Below are positions 44,265 through 52,891 of a stretch of 64,000 nt of DNA, one piece after another. Within the stretch, counting starts at the first letter, position 1. The number at the start of each line of letters is the position of its first letter. The stretch is from assembly GCA_946552115.1 (NCBI GenBank), contig CAMNRH010000013.1, positions 16,927-80,926 on the forward strand. Reading direction: 5' to 3'. The translations under genes were made by a program, and so were the position numbers. The notes below the pieces were generated by a model. It did no database searches and was not told the origin of the DNA. It saw nothing but the letters and a program-made list of their open reading frames with translations. The stretch is from an uncultured Lachnospiraceae bacterium (lineage in GTDB: Bacteria > Bacillota > Clostridia > Lachnospirales > Lachnospiraceae).

Positions 44265-45125
44265 TTAAATTTTATTTTTTGTAAATCCTGCGATTCCAAA
44301 AGCGCCCGGGCCCCCATGCGTTGTGATAACGCCGCCGGTTTTTACCCATGTAACCTTCTGTACTCCGCACCTAAAAGCCGTTTCCTGTGCCTGTCTTATG
44401 ATTTCTCCGTCAAGTCCCGGCGTCCGAATGAGCCACAGCTCATCGGACGTCATTTCCTTTTCTTCTATATAAGCCTTTACAAGCTGGGGGATTACCTTAT
44501 TCATACTTCCTCTGTGTTTTTGTGTCGCCTGAAGATATCCGTCCAGAATTTCTATCCTCGGATGAAGCTTAAGAAGCGCCCCGCAGAGCGCCGCCGCATT
44601 GCTTACCCTGCCTCCGGCGCGCAAAAATTCCAGTGTATCCGGCACAAAACACATACTGACACTTTCAGATATCTCTTTCGCCTTTGCTAACGCCGCTTCG
44701 ATATTCCATTCCGGATGCTCCTCTAAAAGCTTCGCCATTGTAATAACAACTGCATACTGTCCTGCCGATACCTGCTTTGTATCAATACTGGCAACATAAT
44801 CTCTATTCTCCGCCGCAATCTGCGCGCTTTGATAAGAGCATGTTGTAACGGCAGAATATGCAAGATACAAAATCTGACTGTCAGGATTTTCTTCATGAAT
44901 CCTGTCAAATATTTTCTCAAAATCTTCGGGAACACATCCGCTTGTTTTCGGAAGCTTTCCGAATCTTTTATAAAAGCTTACAATTTCCTCTGAGGGAAAA
45001 GAGCCGTCGTCTTTTGTCTCTCCTTCGAATGATACATGCATCGGCACGAGATAGATTCCATACTGACGAGCCACTTCTTCCGGAATATCCGAGCCCGTTT
45101 CTGCAAGTAATACAATTTTTTTCAT
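44265..45125 (-). CDS. DegV family fatty-acid-binding protein
   Basis: A 286-residue protein of the DegV family, which binds a long-chain fatty acid and, as FakB, presents it to the kinase FakA. The N-terminal ETGSDIPEEVARQYGI, ILYLAYSAVTTCSYQSAQIA and the C-terminal TTHGGPGAFGIAGF loop match the fatty-acid pocket segments. FakA is not in the window. It is divergent from a TetR regulator with a 19-base near-palindrome between them, suggesting regulation by that protein, possibly lipid-responsive. Confidence 0.9.
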   Translation of the reverse strand: MKKIVLLAETGSDIPEEVARQYGIYLVPMHVSFEGETKDDGSFPSEEIVSFYKRFGKLPKTSGCVPEDFEKIFDRIHEENPDSQILYLAYSAVTTCSYQSAQIAAENRDYVASIDTKQVSAGQYAVVITMAKLLEEHPEWNIEAALAKAKEISESVSMCFVPDTLEFLRAGGRVSNAAALCGALLKLHPRIEILDGYLQATQKHRGSMNKVIPQLVKAYIEEKEMTSDELWLIRTPGLDGEIIRQAQETAFRCGVQKVTWVKTGGVITTHGGPGAFGIAGFTKNKI

Positions 45126-45157
45126 AGCCCTCTCCTTTGTTTTTATCCACAGTATAC

Positions 45158-45176
45158 GTCATAATTGAATCATGAC
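45158..45176. promoter_or_regulatory. Near-perfect palindrome, candidate TetR operator
   Basis: GTCATAATTGAATCATGAC: 8 of 9 symmetric pairs match around a central base. It lies between the divergent degV and TetR genes, within the probable degV promoter (TATACT on the minus strand just downstream). Confidence 0.6.
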
Positions 45177-45199
45177 ATGGTTTTCATTACTACTTATTA

Positions 45200-45228
45200 T
45201 TGTATATCAGCCCACATTATGATACAAT
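45200..45228 (+). promoter_or_regulatory. Promoter of the TetR gene
   Basis: TTGTAT (45200-45205), 17 bases, TACAAT (45223-45228); leader of about 35 bases. Confidence 0.68.
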
Positions 45229-45269
45229 TTACAAAACAATTCGATATGTAAACTTTTAGGAAAGGACTA

Positions 45270-45845
45270 ATGATGAAACGAGAAATTTCATTAATGAAGC
45301 ATATATTAGGAAGTAATTTTACAAAAAGAAACCGCTTCACCAGACAATGTATCGGTGAAGCGATGATTGCTTTAATGCAGGATAAAAATTATGAGGAAAT
45401 TACCATCTCAGATATTGTCAAAAAAGCCGGCGTATCCCGCATGACTTTTTATCACTATTTCCAGTCCAAAACAGATGCTCTCAATAATTATCTTCATGAA
45501 ATTATCGAATGCTATCTGGAGGAATGCAGCCGTTCTCTCGGCATCGACAGCTTTTACGATACGGCCCATGTACGCCATGCATTTTTATTCTTTGACCAGT
45601 ACGCGAGCTTCTTTCTCACACTGGCAAAGGCGAACCTTCATGCACTGATGATAAACGCAATCAACGATTATATGATACGGTTCGTCGACCCTGTCTATCC
45701 CCGCTCCTTTTATGAACTTTACTACTACGGAGGAGCGCTGCTTAATGTTTTTCTGAAGTGGGAAGAAGCGGGCAAATCCGAATCTGTGGATGAGATTGTA
45801 GCAATTATCTGCCGCTGCTGCGACATCCCCTCCCAGACTCCTTAA
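45270..45845 (+). CDS. TetR family transcriptional regulator
   Basis: A 191-residue regulator. The N-terminal helix-turn-helix (ITISDIVKKAGVSRMTFYHYFQSKTDAL, about residues 50-77) is classic TetR. The C-terminal ligand domain is divergent (FLFFDQYASFFLTLAKANLHAL) and resembles the TetR_C_33-like group seen in Firmicutes. Start may be the first or second of two adjacent ATGs; AGGAAAGGA fits either. Divergent to degV, which is the likely target together with itself. Confidence 0.88.
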   Translation: MMKREISLMKHILGSNFTKRNRFTRQCIGEAMIALMQDKNYEEITISDIVKKAGVSRMTFYHYFQSKTDALNNYLHEIIECYLEECSRSLGIDSFYDTAHVRHAFLFFDQYASFFLTLAKANLHALMINAINDYMIRFVDPVYPRSFYELYYYGGALLNVFLKWEEAGKSESVDEIVAIICRCCDIPSQTP

Positions 45846-45866
45846 ACTCCCTCCTGCACAGATAAA

Positions 45867-47537
45867 TTACTCAAATAGTACCGCTGCACATTCATACGGC
45901 GCAAGCCTTACAGACGCTTCGAAAACCATCCTGTCATAGTTGGAAATCAGCACCTTGCCGGCAGCACTTTTAAGCTCCTCCGGCATCTCATAGGCAATTT
46001 CTTTTTCGGTAAAATTGCAGACTACCAAAAGCTTCTGCCCTTCATAGGAGCGCATGTATACATATAAGTCCTCGCTGTCCGGCAAGAGGAGCGTATAATC
46101 TCCATACACAATAATCTCATATTTTTTCCGGAGGCTTATAAGCTTCTGATAATAACGGAACACCGAATCCTCCCTTTTTAGCTGCTCTTTCGCATTGATC
46201 TCTTTATAATTCGGATTCACGGCTATCCACGGCGTACCTGCGGTAAAGCCTGCCTGGCCGCTGTCATCCCACTGCATCGGGGTACGTGCATTATCTCTTC
46301 CCTTATAGCTGATAAAGTCAAACATATCCTCCGGTGATACGATTCCCTTTTCCGTCAGCTCATGATAGGAATTGATACTCTCAATATCCCGGAATTCCTC
46401 CAGCGATGTAAACGGATAATTCGTCATACCAAGCTCCTCACCCTGATAAATATAAGGGGTTCCCTGCATCATATGCAGGCAGGTTCCAAGAAGCTTTGCT
46501 GACAGCTCCCGGTATTTGGGACTGTCATTCCCGATTCTCGAGAGCATCCTCGGCTGGTCATGGTTACACCAATACAGGCTGTTCCACGCTGTTCCCTCAA
46601 GCTCCGTCTGCCACTTACTCATAACAGCCTTAAGCTCGGTGAGCCGGATTTTATTATGGTTCCATTTAAAGCTTTCACCTCCGTCAAGGTCCACATGCTC
46701 GAACTGAAATACCATGTTAAGCTCCGTTCCCCCGGAAGATGCGTATTTCTTCGCCTCCTCCGTCGTAACACCCGAGCATTCGCCTACCGTAATCAAATCA
46801 TACTTTGATAAAACCTTCCGGTTCATTTCTTTCAGATAGTCATGTACACGGGGGCCATTTGCGCAGTCCGGATCACCGTATCCGCTCTTTCCCGTCTCTC
46901 CGTCCGGAAGCCCCGGTTTTTTTGAAATAAGACTTATCACATCCATGCGAAAACCGTCGATTCCTTTCTCACACCACCATGTCATCATATCAAAAACCGC
47001 ATCCCTGACTTCCGGATTTTCCCAGTTAAGGTCCGGCTGCTTCGCAGAAAAAAGATGCAGAAAATACTGCTCCGTCTCTTTGTCATACTTCCACGCCGGC
47101 CCTCCAAAGCAGGAGCCCCAGTTATTCGGCTCTTTTCCTTCTCTGCCGTCCCTCCATATATAATAATTCCGGTACGGATTATCCTTTGATTTCCTGCTTT
47201 CTACAAACCACGCATGCTCGTCAGAGGTATGATTGACAACCAAATCCATCATAATCTTAATTCCCAGCCCATGCGCTTTCATAAGCATGCTGTCGAAATC
47301 CTCCATCGTTCCGAACTCCGTCATAATTGCCCGATAATCGCTGATGTCATATCCGTTATCGTCGTTCGGAGACTGGTATACCGGCGAAAGCCAGATCACG
47401 TCGATTCCCAGCTCTTTCAAATATTCTAATTTCCCTGTAATTCCGTTTAAATCCCCGATTCCGTCTCCGTTGCTGTCGCAGAAGCTTCTCGGATATATCT
47501 GGTATACGACGCTTTCTTTCCACCATGCTTTTTCCAT
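45867..47537 (-). CDS. malL: Oligo-1,6-glucosidase (GH13)
   Basis: Hydrolyses alpha-glucosidic bonds of isomaltose-type oligosaccharides in the cytoplasm. The 556-residue GH13 enzyme has the nucleophile Asp199 in GFRMDV, the acid/base Glu253 in TVGECS and the stabiliser Asp327 in NHDQPR. The residue after the nucleophile is Val200, which in Bacillus enzymes marks alpha-1,6 rather than alpha-1,4 specificity. The calcium-type loop DSNGDGIGDLNG is present. AGGAGG precedes the ATG. It follows an AraC regulator by 34 bases and shares its promoter. Confidence 0.92.
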   Translation of the reverse strand: MEKAWWKESVVYQIYPRSFCDSNGDGIGDLNGITGKLEYLKELGIDVIWLSPVYQSPNDDNGYDISDYRAIMTEFGTMEDFDSMLMKAHGLGIKIMMDLVVNHTSDEHAWFVESRKSKDNPYRNYYIWRDGREGKEPNNWGSCFGGPAWKYDKETEQYFLHLFSAKQPDLNWENPEVRDAVFDMMTWWCEKGIDGFRMDVISLISKKPGLPDGETGKSGYGDPDCANGPRVHDYLKEMNRKVLSKYDLITVGECSGVTTEEAKKYASSGGTELNMVFQFEHVDLDGGESFKWNHNKIRLTELKAVMSKWQTELEGTAWNSLYWCNHDQPRMLSRIGNDSPKYRELSAKLLGTCLHMMQGTPYIYQGEELGMTNYPFTSLEEFRDIESINSYHELTEKGIVSPEDMFDFISYKGRDNARTPMQWDDSGQAGFTAGTPWIAVNPNYKEINAKEQLKREDSVFRYYQKLISLRKKYEIIVYGDYTLLLPDSEDLYVYMRSYEGQKLLVVCNFTEKEIAYEMPEELKSAAGKVLISNYDRMVFEASVRLAPYECAAVLFE

Positions 47538-47571
47538 TCTCTTATCCTCCTGAAATCATAATAAAACCTTG

Positions 47572-48399
47572 CTACCAGAATAACTCCTGCATCATTCTTT
47601 CCCGGTATTTCTGGCGGTATTCGCTGGGCGACATTCCATATACCCCTTTAAATGCCCTGGAAAAATGCAGAAGATTAGGATAACCTACCGAGACACCTAT
47701 ATCTCCAATCGGCATATTTCCTGCTCTTAATTCTGATGCCGCCTTTTCCATCCGGAAACGAATCAAAAACTGCTGCGGAGACTGTCCCGTTACCGACTTA
47801 AACACTTTTCCGAAATAGCTTCTGTCAAGCCAGCACCGCCTCGCAAGCTCCTCCACCGATATATGACTGGCATAATTCTGTTCAATATACCGGACCGCTC
47901 CTTCCACTGTCTCATTGCTTTTTCCCGCCGGCATCTGCCCTTTAAACCGGCATGTCCTTACTAAACAATCCACAAACAAATACAAATACCCTTTCATCTT
48001 AAGGGGGCACTTCTCACCGCTTTTTACGAGGGCCAGCATATGGTTAAACAGCTCCTCACCCTGCTGCGGACTTTCCGGCATATAAACCGGCCGGGTCTCG
48101 GACAGCCCGGAAAGCTTCGTATATTCTCCCGCACGTACTCCTCCGAACTCAATCCATATGTAATCCCATGCCCCGTCCGGGAGTATTCGAATATTCGCTT
48201 CCTTTCCCGGTTCAATCAAAAATCCCATCTTCTCGGACAATGTGTAAACAAGAGTTCCGTCCCTTTCTTTTTCTACCCGCAAAAATCCTTTCCCTGAAAC
48301 AATGTAACAAAAAAGATAATGACCGCCAGATGCATACTGCTTTATCTCCGACGGACACTGTTTTTTCTCATACCCGCATCGATATACCAATAAATCCAT
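47572..48399 (-). CDS. AraC family transcriptional regulator (1)
   Basis: A 275-residue regulator with an N-terminal cupin-like sugar-sensing domain (GHYLFCYIVSGKGFLRVE, GFLIEPGKEANI, WIEFGG) and two C-terminal helix-turn-helices (VEELARRCWLDRSYFGKVFKSVTGQSP; IGDIGVSVGYPNLLHFSRAFKGVYGMSP). AAGGAG precedes the ATG at 48399; the ORF-track GTG start would overlap that site. It is co-transcribed with malL from a promoter flanked by two LacI-type palindromes, and is paralogous to the AraC protein at 49627-50496. Confidence 0.9.
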   Translation of the reverse strand: MDLLVYRCGYEKKQCPSEIKQYASGGHYLFCYIVSGKGFLRVEKERDGTLVYTLSEKMGFLIEPGKEANIRILPDGAWDYIWIEFGGVRAGEYTKLSGLSETRPVYMPESPQQGEELFNHMLALVKSGEKCPLKMKGYLYLFVDCLVRTCRFKGQMPAGKSNETVEGAVRYIEQNYASHISVEELARRCWLDRSYFGKVFKSVTGQSPQQFLIRFRMEKAASELRAGNMPIGDIGVSVGYPNLLHFSRAFKGVYGMSPSEYRQKYRERMMQELFW

Positions 48400-48441
48400 A
48401 AAGCTTACCACTCCTTAATTTGTATGAAATTGTGTACTCTG

Positions 48442-48458
48442 TTGAACTTCATGTTCAA
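48442..48458. promoter_or_regulatory. Inverted repeat in the AraC-malL leader
   Basis: TTGAAC-TTCAT-GTTCAA, perfect 6+6, located downstream of the predicted transcription start and upstream of the ribosome binding site. Confidence 0.45.
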
Positions 48459-48477
48459 TCTGCATAAATCAATCAGG

Positions 48478-48489
48478 TTTTGCGCATAA
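48478..48489. promoter_or_regulatory. Candidate LacI-family operator O2 (downstream of promoter)
   Basis: TTTTGCGCATAA, one base off a perfect palindrome with the central CG typical of LacI-family sites. It shares GGTTTTGCGCANAAC with O1, 61 bases away. Confidence 0.65.
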
Positions 48490-48505
48490 CTCTTTTCTAG
48501 CAAAA

Positions 48506-48534
48506 ATTATATCTGAGAAAAATGTGTTTTTCAA
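48506..48534 (-). promoter_or_regulatory. Promoter of the AraC-malL operon
   Basis: Minus strand TTGAAA (48529-48534), 17 bases, TATAAT (48506-48511). O1 lies immediately upstream of the -35 and O2 downstream of the start point. Confidence 0.78.
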
Positions 48535-48538
48535 GAGG

Positions 48539-48550
48539 TTTTGCGCAAAA
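48539..48550. promoter_or_regulatory. Candidate LacI-family operator O1 (upstream of promoter)
   Basis: TTTTGCGCAAAA, a perfect 12-base palindrome with central CG, four bases upstream of the -35. The LacI-family gene ends 41 bases away. Confidence 0.7.
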
Positions 48551-48590
48551 CGTCAGTTTGTACAATATCAGGAAATCACTTTTATTCAAT

Positions 48591-49601
48591 TTACCGATTT
48601 TTCACGGAGCCACGGAGAACAAGTGTTACCGGAAGTCTGTCCGTCATGGAAACCTTTCGTTCCCCCTCTATAAATTCAAACAGCTTTTTCACCGCATGCT
48701 CTGCCTTTTCTTCCACATCCTGATGCACTGTTGTAAGCGTTGGCCTGCATATTCTTGCACTCTCCGTATCATCAAAGCCCGCCACCGACAAGTCCTCCGG
48801 CACACGAACACCAATGTCCGCAAGCAGCGCGAGTGCTTCCACCGCATAATAATCCGACGCAAAAAATAAGGCATCATATTCCCCGGAAACCCCTTCAAGA
48901 TATTTTTCATAATATTCCGTACGGCTTCTCCTCTCCTCTGGAATTATTATATGCCGTATATGTACCTTCTTATCACTGTACGCCTCACATGCCTCGCAGA
49001 CGCCCCTCCAGCGCTCGTGATCGACGCCAATGTCATTATCCGATACAAACGCTATCCTTCTGTGACCTGTTTCCAGCAGATATTCCGTCATAATACGGCC
49101 GCCGTTTCTGTCGTCCAGCCCGACATTCGCCATCCTTTCATCGTCATAATACACGTCAATTGAAACAATGGGCACATGACTGCTGCTCTGAAGCCTGATA
49201 CTGTCCGCCGTACCAAAACCAAGTATAATCAGTCCTTCCACATTCCATGTAGCCGCAAACTGGATTCCTTCCTCGGGAGTCGCCGTAAAATGAAGCAGCA
49301 TATAATAATTTCTCCGGTAAATTTCCAATTCCAGAGAGCGGATAAGAATATTGGCAAAGGAATGCCCCTCTGCATGATGCTTTTCTCCGTCCGGCTCCGC
49401 AACCAGAACTCCGATCACCCGGGTACCCCCTCCCGCCAGCATCCGTGCTCCCATACTTGGAATATAATCCATATCTTTCAGAAGCTTTTCAATCTTTTCT
49501 ACCGTTTCTTTCGATACCTTTTTTCTGTTGCCGTGAATCACATTTGACACGGTCGTAGGGCTTACCCCCGCTTTCTCAGCAATGTCCTTGATACGTATCA
49601 T
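48591..49601 (-). CDS. LacI family transcriptional repressor
   Basis: A 336-residue repressor. The N-terminal HTH and hinge helix (IRIKDIAEKAGVSPTTVSNVIHG, MDYIPSMGARMLAGG) are typical. The C-terminal sugar-binding core includes RTRVIGVL-like GTRVIGVLVAEPDG, RIAFVSDNDIG and PEDLSVAGFDDTESARICRPTLTTVHQD. The ATG at 49601 after GAGGTGAAAGGA is preferred to the TTG used in the ORF track. It stands between two AraC genes. The likely targets are the paired TTTTGCGCA palindromes 41-113 bases downstream of its stop. Confidence 0.92.
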   Translation of the reverse strand: MIRIKDIAEKAGVSPTTVSNVIHGNRKKVSKETVEKIEKLLKDMDYIPSMGARMLAGGGTRVIGVLVAEPDGEKHHAEGHSFANILIRSLELEIYRRNYYMLLHFTATPEEGIQFAATWNVEGLIILGFGTADSIRLQSSSHVPIVSIDVYYDDERMANVGLDDRNGGRIMTEYLLETGHRRIAFVSDNDIGVDHERWRGVCEACEAYSDKKVHIRHIIIPEERRSRTEYYEKYLEGVSGEYDALFFASDYYAVEALALLADIGVRVPEDLSVAGFDDTESARICRPTLTTVHQDVEEKAEHAVKKLFEFIEGERKVSMTDRLPVTLVLRGSVKNR

Positions 49602-49626
49602 TTGTCCTTTCACCTCTTCACCCAAT

Positions 49627-50496
49627 TTATCTGTCTATAATTTTATTTTTCTGCCGGTATTCTCTCGGCGACATTCCATATACGCCCTTAAATGCTCTGG
49701 AAAAATGCAGAAGATCCGGATAACCAACGGAGATCCCGATATCGCCGACCGAATCATTCGTAACAATCAGCGCATCCGCAGCTTTCGTCATACGGTAATG
49801 TATAAGAAAGTCCTGCGGAGACTGTCCCACTACCTTTTTAAAAACCTTTCCGAAATAGCTTCTGTCTAACTGACATTTTTTCGCAACATCCTCTATCGTA
49901 ATATTCTTATTATAATTGTGCTCAATATATACGACCGCCTCACGCGCATAAAACTCACTGAGCTTTCCCCCCTGAAGCTGCTTTTTGGACGACGAATACT
50001 TAATCAGGCAGTCTATGAAAAGATACAGATTTCCAATGAGTTCGATAGATGACGCATTGTGGCTCTTAACGATAGTCATCATCCGCTCCTGTATTTTTTC
50101 ACCATATTCCGGAGCATCGGGAAAATAAACCGGATTTTTATAGGAAAGCCCGGCGAGCTCCACATATTCCTTTGCCCGAAGTCCCCCGAATTCTATCCAT
50201 ACATATTCCCACGGCTCTTTCTTGTCGGCATAATAGGTATTGACATATCCGGGTTCCACAAGAAATCCGCTTTTTCCGGCAATATGATAAACTGTCGTGT
50301 TGTCTTTCTCATCATTCGCGTGGAGGCATCCTTTCCCCGATATGACGTAATGAAAGAGGTAATTATTCCTCACATACGGCCCAAAGGAATGCAGCGGCTC
50401 ACACTGTTCATACCCATATTGGTATATCGTAAGGTCCATAAACCGCTCGTCCTGAAACACGGAAAACAAATGATTCATCATAATGCGTTTTTCCAC
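49627..50496 (-). CDS. AraC family transcriptional regulator (2)
   Basis: A 289-residue paralogue of the AraC protein at 47572-48399, with the same domain plan: cupin-like sensor (NNYLFHYVISGKGCL, GFLVEPGYVNTYY, WIEFGGLRAKEY) and double helix-turn-helix (IEDVAKKCQLDRSYFGKVFKKVVGQSP; VGDIGISVGYPDLLHFSRAFKGVYGMSP). It is divergent from the alpha-galactoside transport operon and is the natural candidate activator. Start may be the GTG at 50496 or the ATG five codons later; GGGAGAAAGG fits the former. Confidence 0.88.
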   Translation of the reverse strand: MEKRIMMNHLFSVFQDERFMDLTIYQYGYEQCEPLHSFGPYVRNNYLFHYVISGKGCLHANDEKDNTTVYHIAGKSGFLVEPGYVNTYYADKKEPWEYVWIEFGGLRAKEYVELAGLSYKNPVYFPDAPEYGEKIQERMMTIVKSHNASSIELIGNLYLFIDCLIKYSSSKKQLQGGKLSEFYAREAVVYIEHNYNKNITIEDVAKKCQLDRSYFGKVFKKVVGQSPQDFLIHYRMTKAADALIVTNDSVGDIGISVGYPDLLHFSRAFKGVYGMSPREYRQKNKIIDR

Positions 50497-50515
50497 CTTT
50501 CTCCCTTTATCGTTA

Positions 50516-50557
50516 TTTTGTCCAAAAATTCGTATTTACTTTTGTAAAAATTCACGA
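50516..50557. promoter_or_regulatory. Direct repeats, candidate AraC-binding half sites
   Basis: TTTTGTCCAAAAATTCGTA and TTTTGTAAAAATTCACGA: the AAAAATTC cores are offset by 22 bases (two helical turns), on one DNA face, between the AraC gene and the alpha-galactoside operon. A near-palindrome AAAATCGCATTTT (50619-50631) lies further downstream. The promoter itself is not clear; TATGCT and CATAAT are possible -10s near 50574-50592. Confidence 0.5.
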
Positions 50558-50753
50558 AAAATTAGGATTTTTTTATGCTATATACCATAATACGTCTATA
50601 CTTCAACATTTGCAACACAAAATCGCATTTTGATAAATTTCAGACATATACGCACATTTACCTCTGTTCGTCAAACTGCTATCATTTTATCCAGAAATAC
50701 ACAATCATTCATGCAACTTACCAATGCATGTAAAAGAAAAGGAGAGGTGTGGA

Positions 50754-52040
50754 ATGAAAAAGAGATTAATTGCCACAGCAATTGTGGCAGCAATGCTGAT
50801 TGGGACCGTTCTTTCAGCCAGCGGATGCAGTTCATCTGCCAGCTCAGACGGAAAAACCCATATCACCATGCTTCAGTATAAGCCAGAGGCTGTTGACGCT
50901 TTTGAAGCAATGGAAAAGGAATTCAATGCAACACATGATGACATTGTACTTACCATTGAATCCCCTAACGACGCCATGACTGTACTGAAGACTCGTCTTA
51001 TTAAGGAGAACGCGCCGGATATCATTGGTATCGGCGGTGACGTCAACTTCTCAAACTTCCTTGATGCTGAGATTCTTTCAGATATTTCAGATTTTGAGGG
51101 CTTATCGTTAATTAAACAGGCGTATCTGGACATTGATAAGAATCTGGAGTTCGTCCCGACAGACGGCGTTTACGCAGTTCCTTATGTAGCAAATGCCGCA
51201 GGCGTCCTGTACAACAGGGAAATGTTCCAGAAAAACGGCTGGAAGATTCCGACAACATGGCAGGAATTCATGGATTTGTGCAATACAATAGAAGCTTCAG
51301 GACAGCAATCTTTGTACTTTGGCTTTAAAGATGTGTGGACCTGCCTGGCACCGTGGAATGCACTGGCCTGTGACCTTGCACCCGCTGATGTGTGCCGCCA
51401 GGTAAATAAAGGAGAAACTAAATTTGCCGACGAATATCAGGAAGTAGCCGAAAAAATGTTAGAGCTTCTCGACCATGCACAGAACGACCCGTTCGCTTAC
51501 AGCTACAACGATGCCTGTACCGCTTTTGCAAACGGCGAAGCGGCAATGTACTGCATCGGAAGCTACGCCGTTCCGCAGATTCAATCCGTAAATCCTGATA
51601 TGGATATTGATTCCTTTGTTATGCCGGGATGCGACAGCGAAGCAGACAACATTCTGAACTCCGGCGTCGACCTTCAGTTCTGCGTTATGAATGACTGCGA
51701 AAACAAAGAAGCCGCTTATGAAGTACTGAACTTCATGTTAGAGGATTCTACCATCCAGACCTATCTGGACAATCAGAATGCCGTTCCATGTAAGGATACG
51801 GAATTCAAGCTTTCACCGGCTCTTGACGGCATGTTAAGCTATATTAATGAAGGAAGAATGGTAGACTATCAGGATCACTATTATCCGTCTGAAATGAGCG
51901 TAGATGCACAGATTCAGACATTCCTGTTAGACGGAAGCGTAGATAAATTCCTGAACAAATTTGATACCGACTGGGTAAGATACAATCGTGATATTATCCG
52001 TAAAGTACAGGAATACGAGGCAAAGGGAGGTAATGAATAA
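50754..52040 (+). CDS. Sugar ABC transporter substrate-binding lipoprotein
   Basis: A 428-residue lipoprotein of carbohydrate-uptake family 1. The ATG at 50754 follows AGGAGAGGTG; the signal peptide ends at the lipobox SASGC. The fold is typical (VDAFEAMEKEFNATH, YAVPYVANAAGVLYNREMFQKNGWKIPTTWQEF, FANGEAAMYCIGSYAVPQI). Together with two permeases and an alpha-galactosidase, the likely ligands are alpha-galactosides such as raffinose or melibiose. The ATPase is not in the operon; Firmicutes often use a shared MsmX-type ATPase encoded elsewhere. Confidence 0.92.
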   Translation: MKKRLIATAIVAAMLIGTVLSASGCSSSASSDGKTHITMLQYKPEAVDAFEAMEKEFNATHDDIVLTIESPNDAMTVLKTRLIKENAPDIIGIGGDVNFSNFLDAEILSDISDFEGLSLIKQAYLDIDKNLEFVPTDGVYAVPYVANAAGVLYNREMFQKNGWKIPTTWQEFMDLCNTIEASGQQSLYFGFKDVWTCLAPWNALACDLAPADVCRQVNKGETKFADEYQEVAEKMLELLDHAQNDPFAYSYNDACTAFANGEAAMYCIGSYAVPQIQSVNPDMDIDSFVMPGCDSEADNILNSGVDLQFCVMNDCENKEAAYEVLNFMLEDSTIQTYLDNQNAVPCKDTEFKLSPALDGMLSYINEGRMVDYQDHYYPSEMSVDAQIQTFLLDGSVDKFLNKFDTDWVRYNRDIIRKVQEYEAKGGNE

Positions 52041-52891
52041 TGAATAAAAAACTTAGCAGAAATCAAACTTTTATGTTAATCACTATCCCTGTGCTGGCAT
52101 TGTTCTTCTGCTTTAATACTTTGCCGCTGATTAAAGGTCTGATATACAGCTTTACGAACTTTAAAGGCTTCGGAAGCTACGATTGGGTAGGACTTCGTAA
52201 CTATGCCGACCTGTTTACAGACGGGCGTGTAGGAAAATCTTACCTGTTTACATTTAAATTTGCAATTGTTGCCACGATACTTACAAATGTTATCGCTCTG
52301 CTTCTTGCACTGGGACTGAACGGCAAGATTCGTGCAAAAAGCGCTTTAAGAGGCGTATATTTTGTTCCGAGAATCTTAGGCGGACTGGTTGTAGGTTATA
52401 TCTTCGGATATATCTTTACATATATCCTGCCGGCAATTACCGGCGGCTCAAGCATGCTCTCCGATACGAACACCGCATGGCTTGCTATCGTAATTGTTGC
52501 GGCATGGCAGTCGATTGCGCAGACAACCCTGATTTATATTTCCGGTCTTCAGACAGTGCCGGAGGACGTATATGAAGCCGGAGCTATTGACGGCGCTACA
52601 GGATGGAAGAGCTTCAAAGAGCTGACGTTCCCGCTTATCATTCCATTCTTCAGTATCAACATGGTGCTTAGTATGAAAGACTTCCTGATGGTATTCGACC
52701 AGATTATGGCCCTCACCAAAGGTGGTCCCGCACAGAGTACAGAGTCCATCTCCTACCTTATCTATAACAATGGTATGGGCGGCGGACAGTTTGGTTTCCA
52801 GAGTGCCAATGCGGTTATCTTCTTTATCGTAATTGTAGCAATCTCTGTAGCCCAGCTTAATTTCACAGGAAAGAAGGAGGAACAGTTATAA
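52040..52891 (+). CDS. Sugar ABC transporter permease (MalF/MsmF type)
   Basis: A 283-residue inner-membrane permease with six helices and the EAA loop EAGAIDGATGWKSFKELTFPLIIP that contacts the ATPase. The start overlaps the upstream stop by one base (TAATG), as does its own stop with the next start, indicating translational coupling across the binding protein and both permeases. Confidence 0.93.
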   Translation: MNKKLSRNQTFMLITIPVLALFFCFNTLPLIKGLIYSFTNFKGFGSYDWVGLRNYADLFTDGRVGKSYLFTFKFAIVATILTNVIALLLALGLNGKIRAKSALRGVYFVPRILGGLVVGYIFGYIFTYILPAITGGSSMLSDTNTAWLAIVIVAAWQSIAQTTLIYISGLQTVPEDVYEAGAIDGATGWKSFKELTFPLIIPFFSINMVLSMKDFLMVFDQIMALTKGGPAQSTESISYLIYNNGMGGGQFGFQSANAVIFFIVIVAISVAQLNFTGKKEEQL

